A DNA stretch of 64,000 nucleotides from Chryseobacterium indologenes (GTDB lineage Bacteria; Bacteroidota; Bacteroidia; Flavobacteriales; Weeksellaceae). The stretch spans positions 4,650,001 to 4,714,000 of the forward strand of contig CP065590.1 of assembly GCA_016025055.1 (NCBI GenBank). The letters are read 5' to 3'. The notes beneath the pieces are model-generated. The model was given only the letters and a program-made list of their open reading frames with translations. It did no database searches and was not told where the DNA came from. Below, piece by piece: positions 57,584-64,000 of this stretch; positions within the stretch are counted from its first letter, which is position 1; each line of letters begins with the position of its first letter. The translations under genes were made by a program, and so were the position numbers.

Positions 57584-58549
57584 TTACTGAATAAATTTAT
57601 TGGGATTATCGGGATGTTCTTTTTGATATTGCTCTGTTTGCATTATTTCTTCCTTCAGCCAGCTTTCAAAAGGAAACATTTTACGTTCATAATTTAGAAT
57701 ATAAACATTTTTTCCGTCCTCTGATACAAAGAACTTTAAATCATCAAACGATCCCAGATTACTTTTTTCATAATTATATGTATTGATCTGGTAATAGGGA
57801 AAGTTTTCTTTTGGTCTTTCTACAATTTCAAAAAGAAGTTTTTTATCCTTTTCAGACATTTTGCTATATACATTTACATAATAAATTCCTGAAATTGTTT
57901 TATTGTGTTGTTCAAAAAACTGAAGGATATTTTTTTCTTTTTCGTTATATTGAAAAGGATCAGGATAATATTTCCCGTCAATCTTCACATCGTTTTCCTT
58001 TGGATCAGCAAGGGGCTGAACTTTTTGTCCTTTTGTATTCATCACTCCCCATGTTCCACCTACCATTGCTTTATGTTCATCATCTGTTTTTTCCCAATCA
58101 CATCCGTCACAAAATACGGCATAACCATAATTGAAAGAGCTCGCAAAATCATGTTCAGGGGCAATGACTGTTTTCCCATTCCGGTCAGCAAAGCCTATTT
58201 TACCTTTTTTAACAAATCTTCTCAGTCCTTCGGAGAAATAATCCGGGCCATTATCATATAAGAATGGGGTATACAGAAAGTTTCCTTTTCTGTCATATAC
58301 GTATCCCCAGCTATTTTTCTGAAGTTTTTCCCCTTCTTTAGTTCCGTCAAAAAAAATGGTTTCTTCTTCTACAGGATCACCATCTTTAAGGTAACCGAAG
58401 ATTTTAAACTGTGCAGGAATGATAATTTTACCTGCTTTATCTTTTACTCCAACCAGAGAGTCTTTGTTTTTAAAATAATGCAATCCTTCTTTTTGCTGGG
58501 CAAAAGAAATAATGGGGATCAATGAAATGGTTAATAGTAGTTTTTTCAT
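57584..58549 (-). CDS. WG-repeat-containing secreted protein
   Basis: 321-residue exported protein; start at 58549 (MKKLLLTISLIPIISFAQQK, a signal peptide). It contains WG-type repeats: KDSLVGVKDKAGKIIIPAQF, KGKIGFADRNGKTVIAPEHD and GGTWGVMNTKGQKVQPLADP. The C-terminal ~110 residues are not repeat-like. WG repeats are probably protein-binding beta units; the function is unknown. It lies 47 bp downstream of purB on the same strand, so it could be co-transcribed with it. Confidence 0.88.
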   Translation of the reverse strand: MKKLLLTISLIPIISFAQQKEGLHYFKNKDSLVGVKDKAGKIIIPAQFKIFGYLKDGDPVEEETIFFDGTKEGEKLQKNSWGYVYDRKGNFLYTPFLYDNGPDYFSEGLRRFVKKGKIGFADRNGKTVIAPEHDFASSFNYGYAVFCDGCDWEKTDDEHKAMVGGTWGVMNTKGQKVQPLADPKENDVKIDGKYYPDPFQYNEKEKNILQFFEQHNKTISGIYYVNVYSKMSEKDKKLLFEIVERPKENFPYYQINTYNYEKSNLGSFDDLKFFVSEDGKNVYILNYERKMFPFESWLKEEIMQTEQYQKEHPDNPNKFIQ

Positions 58550-58596
58550 AGTAATAGGTTGGAAAAAATATGCAGCCCAAAAGGGCTGCACCATGT

Positions 58597-60025
58597 TTAT
58601 ACTTTAAGATCAGCTTCCAATCCTATTAAGTCTTTATTCTGATCCAGAATCGGCTGTACTTCATTTTTAATGAATTCTTCCGTCTGAATCGGTGCAAACC
58701 CGATAAAGTTCTTAGGATCTAAAACTTCTTTTAATTTTGATTTGTCTAATTTTAAGGAATCGTCATTTAAGATTCTCTCAATAAGATCATTTTCCTTACC
58801 TTCTACTTTCACTTTTTTGGAAGCTTCCATAGAATGGACCCTGATCACCTCATGGATTTCCTGACGGTCACCACCGGCCTTCACTTCTTCCATAATGATG
58901 TATTCCGTTGCCATGAAAGGAAGCTCTTCCATAATGTGCTTGTTGATTCTGTTCGGATAAACTACGATTCCGTTCATGATATTATTCCAGATCAACAGAA
59001 TTGCATCAACAGCTAAAAACGCCTGAGGAATTGTTAATCTCTTATTGGCAGAATCATCCAGTGTTCTTTCGAACCATTGTGTGGAAGCTACCATTGCAGA
59101 ACTCGTCGTCAATGACATTACATATTTTGCCAATGCCCCGATTCTTTCACTTCTCATTGGATTACGTTTGTAAGCCATGGCAGAAGAGCCAATCTGGTTT
59201 TTCTCGAATGGTTCTTCAATTTCTTTAAGATTTTGAAGCAAACGTAAATCGTTGGTGAATTTATGGGCAGACTGAGCGATATTTCCTAATAAGGCAACAA
59301 CTTTAGCATCAATTTTTCTGTCGTACGTCTGTCCTGAAACTCCAAAAAACTTTTTCGAAACCGAATCTTTTTGAAAGTTCTTTATCCAGATGTTTTACTT
59401 TCGAATAATCGCCATTGAAAAGCTCAAGGAAACTTGCAGCAGTTCCTGTTGTTCCTTTTACTCCTCTGAAACGAAGGGTTTCCAGGAAGAAATCCAATTC
59501 TTCAATATCAAGAACCAAACTTTGTAACCAAAGAGTTGCTCTTTTTCCAACTGTTGTCAACTGAGCCGGCTGGAAGTGTGTAAATCCTAAGGTCGGAAGA
59601 TCTTTGTACTGAATAGCAAAGTCAGAAAGACCTTTCATAACGTTCACTAACTTCTTCTTCAAGATTAAGAGTCCGTCACGGATCTGGATTAAGTCTGTAT
59701 TGTCTCCTACAAAAGCTGAAGTTGCTCCTAAGTGGATAATTCCTTTTGCTGAAGGCGCCACATCACCGTACGTGTGAACGTGAGCCATTACATCATGACG
59801 GAATTTCTTTTCATACTCTGCTGCTTTCTCATAATCGATATTTTCAGCATTAGCTTTTAACTCAGCGATCTGCTCGTCTGTAATTTCAAGTCCAAGGTCT
59901 TTTTCGATTTCAGCAAGAGCTATCCAAAGTTTTCTCCAATTCTGGAATTTGTTATTATGTGAGAAGTTAAATAACATTTCTTCACTGGAGTAGCGCTCTT
60001 CCAATGGATTTTTGTAGGAATTCAT
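58597..60025 (-). CDS. purB: Adenylosuccinate lyase, frameshifted
   Basis: Purine-synthesis enzyme cleaving SAICAR and adenylosuccinate to release fumarate. N-terminal frame: [39 protein letters not shown] with the catalytic His, and [18 protein letters not shown]. The frame breaks at a six-A run (59344-59349); with five, it reads [20 protein letters not shown] onward through the fumarase-superfamily signature [15 protein letters not shown] to [10 protein letters not shown]. Total about 475 residues. Lies 5 kb from purL on the same strand, separated by WG-repeat protein. Confidence 0.95.
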
Positions 60026-60049
60026 TCGTTCTTTTACTTTTTAGATGTA

Positions 60050-60057
60050 CAAAAATA
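60050..60057 (-). promoter_or_regulatory. Candidate -7 box for purB
   Basis: Minus-strand TATTTTTG, a TAnnTTTG match, 25 bp before the purB ATG. Confidence 0.45.
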
Positions 60058-60150
60058 CGGTTTTTCAGTGAGAGATGAAAATGCTGTTTTTATGATTTTT
60101 GAACCTTAAGTATTTATCTTTTCTACTGAGATCAGTTTCTCCTTTATAGC

Positions 60151-60324
60151 TTAACATTGAATAGACAGCATGGCAAAAGCCACCACTGTTCCTGGTATAG
60201 CAATACAACTTCCAAGTATATTTAACATCAAAATAATAAGTTTATCACTCATATTTTTAAAAAATGTGATGATTGCAGGAATCAAAAAAATATTCGAAAC
60301 CATTAACAGAGCAGATAAATTCAT
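60151..60324 (-). CDS. Small two-helix membrane protein (superinfection-immunity-like)
   Basis: 57-codon gene on the minus strand: MNLSALLMVSNIFLIPAIIT, a charged FFKNMSDKL turn, then LIILMLNILGSCIAIPGTVV. Two hydrophobic helices with an IFLIPAIITFFK...LNILG pattern resembling the superinfection immunity protein family (PF14373), which has a P-x-I-I-A-F then LN-x-x-LGW layout; the similarity is by eye only. Its ATG overlaps the stop of the preceding hydrophobic frame (ATGA). It lies downstream of the GG-leader peptide gene, so an immunity role is plausible. Confidence 0.6.
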   Translation of the reverse strand: MNLSALLMVSNIFLIPAIITFFKNMSDKLIILMLNILGSCIAIPGTVVAFAMLSIQC

Positions 60325-60437
60325 TTCTCCTTCAAAAGGGGAAGATCCTTTTTTATGACATAGATATTCAGAGAGAATATAATCAGGTTAAGAATGATGA
60401 TTATAACAGCTAGTGTACGATTTATTCCGGATCGCAC
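60321..60437 (-). CDS. Small hydrophobic membrane protein, start uncertain
   Basis: Open frame ending at 60321-60323 whose TGA overlaps the next gene's ATG. It encodes a long hydrophobic helix (NRTLAVIIIILNLIIFSLNI) with a basic end (YVIKKDLPLLKEK). The frame is open upstream to a TAG near 60505, but has no ATG; a GTG at 60437 is the only usual start codon. It may be a short coupled protein or the 3' part of a longer gene with an indel upstream. The coupling and membrane character are the only support. Confidence 0.4.
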   Translation of the reverse strand: MRSGINRTLAVIIIILNLIIFSLNIYVIKKDLPLLKEK

Positions 60438-60576
60438 AAATATTGTATAAGGGAGTACAAAATAACGAATAAATATTTTATTGCTAATACTTCCTATTGT
60501 ACTATTCTAAACATTATGAATGTGCATCTGTAGTCTTGTATATTGAATTTCAGGTATGAATCGACCTTGCATACGA

Positions 60577-60616
60577 AAGGCTATCTCACTTCTGAAACAG
60601 CCTTTTTGTATTGGAT
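60577..60616. terminator. Hairpin, probable terminator
   Basis: AAAGGCT / AGCCTTT stem with T5 on the plus strand and a weak T run on the minus strand, just below the GG-leader peptide gene. It could end or attenuate that transcript. Confidence 0.5.
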
Positions 60617-60638
60617 AAATCTATTATTTAGATGTATG

Positions 60639-60779
60639 TTAATCAATAAGTCCACATTGTGATCCTACCGGAATACATTTTTTCATAAATGAACACCAGA
60701 AGTACCCCGGCAAACACATTGGGATGCCTCCCACAACTGTTTTCAATTCTTTTTTTGATAATTTTCTTAGATTTTTCAT
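60639..60779 (-). CDS. Double-glycine-leader (bacteriocin-like) peptide precursor
   Basis: 46-codon gene. The leader MKNLRKLSKKELKTVVGG (1-18) matches the GG-type leaders of bacteriocin-like natural-product precursors frequent in Chryseobacterium and other Bacteroidetes. After Gly18 the 28-residue core has four cysteines (Cys22, 29, 35, 42; CX6CX5CX6C), aromatic Tyr-Phe-Trp, two Lys and an acidic C-terminus (LID). This suggests export with leader removal at GG by a C39-peptidase ABC transporter, and possible disulfides. No transporter or maturase is in the window. A promoter-like pair lies 64-91 bp upstream. Confidence 0.85.
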   Translation of the reverse strand: MKNLRKLSKKELKTVVGGIPMCLPGYFWCSFMKKCIPVGSQCGLID

Positions 60780-60842
60780 AGTTCTATTTTTTTGGTTGTT
60801 CCTACTTTGTATGCTTTTCGGATTCTGCTTTGATTTGTAGAT

Positions 60843-60870
60843 CTAAGATACATATTTTCCACATAACAAA
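60843..60870 (-). promoter_or_regulatory. Candidate promoter of the GG-leader peptide gene
   Basis: Minus strand TTTG (60867-60870), 16-bp spacer, TATCTTAG (60843-60850), one mismatch to TAnnTTTG. Leader of about 60 bases. Confidence 0.45.
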
Positions 60871-60942
60871 ATATAAATCAATCATTTAATATCATTTATT
60901 AAGTAATTTATTTTTTTCAAATTATATTTCAAAAAATGAAAA

Positions 60943-60965
60943 GAGACTGTCTATAAGACAGCCTC
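60943..60965 (-). terminator. Terminator of the RHS operon
   Basis: GAGGCTGTCT / AGACAGTCTC stem (one G-U pair) with TTTTC on the minus strand, directly after the stop of the 157-residue gene. Confidence 0.75.
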
Positions 60966-60969
60966 TCCC

Positions 60970-61443
60970 TTAGTATATGCTTTTTTCAAAAATAATTCTC
61001 CCAAAAGAAACCTGCACCAGGAATTGAATCCAGTTTTTGTTTAATGGGGGATTTTTTTCAATCCATTTTTTCAATTCATCATTAGTTTTTAAAGTACTGT
61101 CTGTAACAGGAACGTTAGCGTATAATCTGTTATTATGAACATTACTATTCAAGTAAATCACTAAATACTTTTTATTGACTTTCTTTTCAGCAACTGAATA
61201 TGATAAGTTTCCTATATCACAATTCGATTCATAGCTTTTACCATTTAAATCAAAGGTATAAATAAACTTAAATCCTGTTCCTCTGCCATATCCTTTAACT
61301 TTCTGTATTGTTCCGGTCGTATACAAGCCGTCTTGTTTATATGAGTTTTTAAACTTTTGCAAGAATAAATGATCATAGAAAATGATAGCTCCTATTATAA
61401 TGACAATAATATAAATATAATATTTTTTCAAAAAAATGATCAT
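60970..61443 (-). CDS. Membrane-anchored DUF3592-like protein downstream of RHS
   Basis: 157-residue protein with an N-terminal membrane helix (about 9-26, IYIIVIIIGAIIFYDHLFL) and a beta-rich outer domain: TTGTIQKVKGYGRGTGFKFI, YTFDLNGKSYESNCDIGNLS and VNKKYLVIYLNSN. The G-x-I-x-K...F-x-Y-x-F...NGK-x-Y layout resembles DUF3592-type domains. It starts 5 bp after the RHS stop and shares its terminator, so it is the positional candidate for an RHS-linked immunity or accessory protein. Function unproven. Confidence 0.72.
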   Translation of the reverse strand: MIIFLKKYYIYIIVIIIGAIIFYDHLFLQKFKNSYKQDGLYTTGTIQKVKGYGRGTGFKFIYTFDLNGKSYESNCDIGNLSYSVAEKKVNKKYLVIYLNSNVHNNRLYANVPVTDSTLKTNDELKKWIEKNPPLNKNWIQFLVQVSFGRIIFEKSIY

Positions 61444-61448
61444 GTCAA

Positions 61449-64000
61449 TTACTTTTGTTTTTTCTGAATTTCTGATGCATTTGCTCCCGCAAGTCCATAC
61501 ATTGTTGTCCCAATAAGGAAATTGTTTACTCCAACTACCGTTTTATCGAGACCTTTCGCTCCTGTAGCTGTTGCTCCATTTACTTTCCCTAATCCTTTGC
61601 TTATAAAAGCAAATCCAATATTAGAAGCAGCTTCTTCAGGTGCCATTCCACCACCATTGAAGACTGTTCTGAATGCCGGCTGACCTTTTCTGAGTTTGGA
61701 CCATGAAAGTTCACTAACCCCTCCCAGAATTTCTCCTGTACCGTAGGCTCCAAAAGTATCTCCAACAACACTCATTAAATTAACGTCTCCTGTCCCTACA
61801 TATTGAGTTGCCCCACTTAAAACAGCTTTCCCAAGCAACGTCTTGGCTGATCCCCCTGAAACAAGATATGGTGAACCTTCCAATAATAAAGGAAATGCTA
61901 CAAAGGCTGCCATAAATGTACCAAATTGGTCAACAGGTTTCATATCTGTATAGTGGTCAGCATCTTTAAAAGCTTTTCCATCAACCGTATAATTTCCGTC
62001 TTCTCCTAAAACGACCTTCTGTTCTACTCCGGTATCCACTCCGTTTCTTGCCAGGGTTGTTGTATAGCTACTATTATCATCTCCTCTTCCATTTGCGTAA
62101 GACACAAATCCAGCATCTTTAGCTTCCTGCTCTGAATTAATATCACTTCTATATTCCCAATTGCTATGGCCTGTCCTTCTTACCCAATCATTGACTCCTC
62201 TTCCATCAGGATCAATAAACCTTATCGGGTTGTTGACAGCATAATTGTATACAGAATGCCTGCGATACTGCTCAGCTAGTGGATCTGTCACACCCCATCT
62301 TCCGATATCAGGCATATAGAATCTTGCGCCATAGTCATACATTCCGCTGTTTTGTAGTTCTTTCCCGTTGTATTTGTAATTCTTATAACTCGCCTCGCCA
62401 TAGAATGAATTACCCGTCTTCAGGTGGTTCATCCCGAATGGATAATAATCATTGGCATCGGTGATGTCCAAAGCTCCAGCACTGTTTCTTGTAAAACTTA
62501 TCCGCACATTCCCTAAATGATCTTTGTACTGATAAATATACTGATCTTTAGTGTAATCATAAAATCCTTCTGCGGTTGGGAAAAAGATCAATCCCTGAGT
62601 CCTAAAGATTTTAGCAGTCTGATTTCCTCCTCCTACTTTACCATCGGAATCAGGGAATAACTCCATTTCAGGTCTTTCAAGAGTAAAGGCCTGCTGTTCC
62701 TGGGCATGTTTCAGCTTCTCGGTATGCATACGTAAGGATTCAACCGGGCCACCCGGAGTGCCCCCTCCGTTTTCCATCTGCTCTCTGAAATACTGGAAGC
62801 CATCAAGATAATCTGAAATAGAATTCACCGTGTAACAATTGATAATTCCACACTCAAACCTGGGAATAATCTTCTGGAGTTTTACGCCATCCCCACGGAA
62901 TAAATAATTATTCGTTGCCAATGACCCTAAATCCCCATATTCTATCCTGCTCGGCAGATTCAGGTAATTGTACTTAATGTTACTGATATTCTTATCAGGC
63001 ATCTTCCACATATTCCCGTTCAGATCATATTCGATCGTCCCGTTTCCTCCTTCATAACCGGAAGGGTTATTCATATGGTCTTTGATATTGGAAACCTGGT
63101 TGCCCTTCGTATAGGTATACTCCAGGTTATCAATAGCAGTGGCAGTGGTATTGTTGTTTTCAATAGCGGTGGTTCTGTAAAGACCGGTAATATTCCCATT
63201 CAGGTCATAGGCTAATGATTCTGTATGTTCTTTGCTATATGAATTATTGGGATTCTGATAATATCCTGCCGTCAGCCGGTTCAAAGCATCATACGCATAG
63301 CCATATCTTTTAGGAGTTAAAGAGGGATTGGCTCCCAGAGATTCTACGGCTCTCCAGTCTACTTCTGCTATATTACCATTGTACCTGGCTTTTACATCTT
63401 TTCCGGGAAACAACGCGGTATCAGGATTGGTAATCCCGTCTTTCTGGGTGTATTTGATTTTGTAGGAAAATAGTTTACCTCCCAAATCTGAGGCTCCCAT
63501 CTGGTCTTTATTGATATCGGTCATCCAGCCTCTGATGTTATAGGCATAATCGATACTCTGAAGGTTGTTCCCTACTTTTTTATTGGAAAGCTGGGATAAT
63601 TCATTGTATGTATTTTGTGCCAGCAACTGCTCCGGTTTGCTGTCTACCTGGTGCCAGTGTTCCTTCAACCTGTTTTGGGAATCATACACAAAACGCTCAG
63701 AGATCGTTACACCTGCTTCGGTAGCTAATCTTAAGTGACGGGTCACAGTTTTCTTTGGGGCTCCGGAGAAATCAAGCTGGGATTCTACACGGGTATACCC
63801 GCCTAAATGGTTAATGGAATGGGTACCCACTATTCGGCCTTTGGTATCGTAATAGGTATAGGTCTTGGTCCAGTTATCATCTTCAATATTTTTCACTACT
63901 CCTAGCAATGGAAGCCCTTTTAAGCTGCGACCTTCTGATGAAGGTGTTTCTGTTAGGGTTGGTTCTCCTAAAATACTTGCAGGAAAGGCAGGGTTGAAGG
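61449..64000 (-). CDS. RHS repeat-associated core domain protein, partial at window edge
   Basis: C-terminal part (at least 850 codons) of a large RHS/YD-repeat secreted protein; the frame stays open through the right edge. YD-type repeats run through the N-terminal part (YTYYDTKGRIVGTHSINHLG; RFVYDSQNRLKEHWHQVDSK). The RHS core follows: YQYKDHLGNVRISFTRN, NDYYPFGMNHLKTGNSFYGE, YDYGARFYMPDIGRWGVTDP and PIRFIDPDGRG. After DPDGRG comes a variable 248-residue tail with hydrophobic Gly/Ala-rich helices; no known toxin motif was recognised. Such tails are usually the effector part of polymorphic toxins. Confidence 0.92.
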   Translation of the reverse strand, partial: FNPAFPASILGEPTLTETPSSEGRSLKGLPLLGVVKNIEDDNWTKTYTYYDTKGRIVGTHSINHLGGYTRVESQLDFSGAPKKTVTRHLRLATEAGVTISERFVYDSQNRLKEHWHQVDSKPEQLLAQNTYNELSQLSNKKVGNNLQSIDYAYNIRGWMTDINKDQMGASDLGGKLFSYKIKYTQKDGITNPDTALFPGKDVKARYNGNIAEVDWRAVESLGANPSLTPKRYGYAYDALNRLTAGYYQNPNNSYSKEHTESLAYDLNGNITGLYRTTAIENNNTTATAIDNLEYTYTKGNQVSNIKDHMNNPSGYEGGNGTIEYDLNGNMWKMPDKNISNIKYNYLNLPSRIEYGDLGSLATNNYLFRGDGVKLQKIIPRFECGIINCYTVNSISDYLDGFQYFREQMENGGGTPGGPVESLRMHTEKLKHAQEQQAFTLERPEMELFPDSDGKVGGGNQTAKIFRTQGLIFFPTAEGFYDYTKDQYIYQYKDHLGNVRISFTRNSAGALDITDANDYYPFGMNHLKTGNSFYGEASYKNYKYNGKELQNSGMYDYGARFYMPDIGRWGVTDPLAEQYRRHSVYNYAVNNPIRFIDPDGRGVNDWVRRTGHSNWEYRSDINSEQEAKDAGFVSYANGRGDDNSSYTTTLARNGVDTGVEQKVVLGEDGNYTVDGKAFKDADHYTDMKPVDQFGTFMAAFVAFPLLLEGSPYLVSGGSAKTLLGKAVLSGATQYVGTGDVNLMSVVGDTFGAYGTGEILGGVSELSWSKLRKGQPAFRTVFNGGGMAPEEAASNIGFAFISKGLGKVNGATATGAKGLDKTVVGVNNFLIGTTMYGLAGANASEIQKKQK

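Noticed and set aside
53665-60025. Programmed frameshifting in purL and purB
   Set aside because: No slippery heptamer with a downstream structure was recognised, and equal defects occur at plain homopolymers in unrelated genes.
60170-60358. 62-codon plus-strand frame
   Set aside because: It is antisense to the better-supported 57-residue membrane gene, which has an ATGA-coupled start.

Overview
The window looks like a chromosomal segment of a Flavobacteriia member, most likely Chryseobacterium. The signs are low GC and AT-rich spacers, TAnnTTTG-type -7 promoter boxes with little Shine-Dalgarno signal, a C-terminal T9SS sorting domain on an M4 protease, a class A beta-lactamase of the Chryseobacterium CGA/CIA type, a monomeric NADP isocitrate dehydrogenase, and a short GG-leader peptide of the kind common in this genus. 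The genus call is inference from gene content. No rRNA, tRNA, CRISPR array, prophage or transposase was seen.

Layout. 1-8.4 kb: a mostly minus-strand cluster of small cytosolic proteins (five VOC/glyoxalase-fold genes, two DinB proteins, two alpha/beta hydrolases, two Crp/Fnr regulators) around a DUF763 gene with a divergent lipoprotein. 8.4-11.4 kb: thiol peroxidase (tpx) and icd. 11.9-16.7 kb: plus-strand haem-binding/P460 protein, lipoprotein, LytS/LytTR two-component pair, DUF1223 protein and DoxX protein. 16.8-22.5 kb: MBL-fold hydrolases, aldo/keto reductase, AraC regulator, small secreted protein, GNAT. 22.6-28.1 kb: S41 protease, secreted M4 protease, membrane protein and ECF sigma factor. 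28.2-33 kb: GapN-like aldehyde dehydrogenase, an exported Tpx paralogue, epimerase-like protein, MBL protein, Crp/Fnr regulator. 33-39.4 kb: hutU, a DUF559 nuclease inside inverted repeats, hydroxyacid dehydrogenase, pcm, Gfo/Idh oxidoreductase. 39.8-44.6 kb: GH5 glycosidase, beta-lactamase, hydroxyacyl-CoA dehydrogenase, META lipoprotein. 44.8-60 kb: housekeeping genes pheT, dnaN, dgkA, purL and purB, with DUF417, AraC, GyrI-like, GGCT, SGNH and barstar-like genes between. 60-64 kb: an accessory region with an RHS protein running off the right edge, its downstream partner, and an easily missed small-gene cassette.

Two results stand out. (1) Between purB and the RHS locus lies a 46-codon gene on the minus strand for a double-glycine-leader peptide with a four-cysteine core. 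It is followed by two tiny hydrophobic genes whose stop and start overlap (ATGA); together they could be a minimal bacteriocin/immunity cassette. (2) A DUF559 (Vsr-like) nuclease gene is bracketed by near-perfect inverted repeats. Each repeat holds a hairpin whose stem sequence differs completely between the two ends while the fold is kept, and the repeat supplies the last codons of the gene.

At least ten genes, including purL and purB, are broken by a single-base change in a homopolymer. The changes go in both directions. This points to base-calling errors in the assembly rather than gene decay, and such genes are annotated over their full extent.
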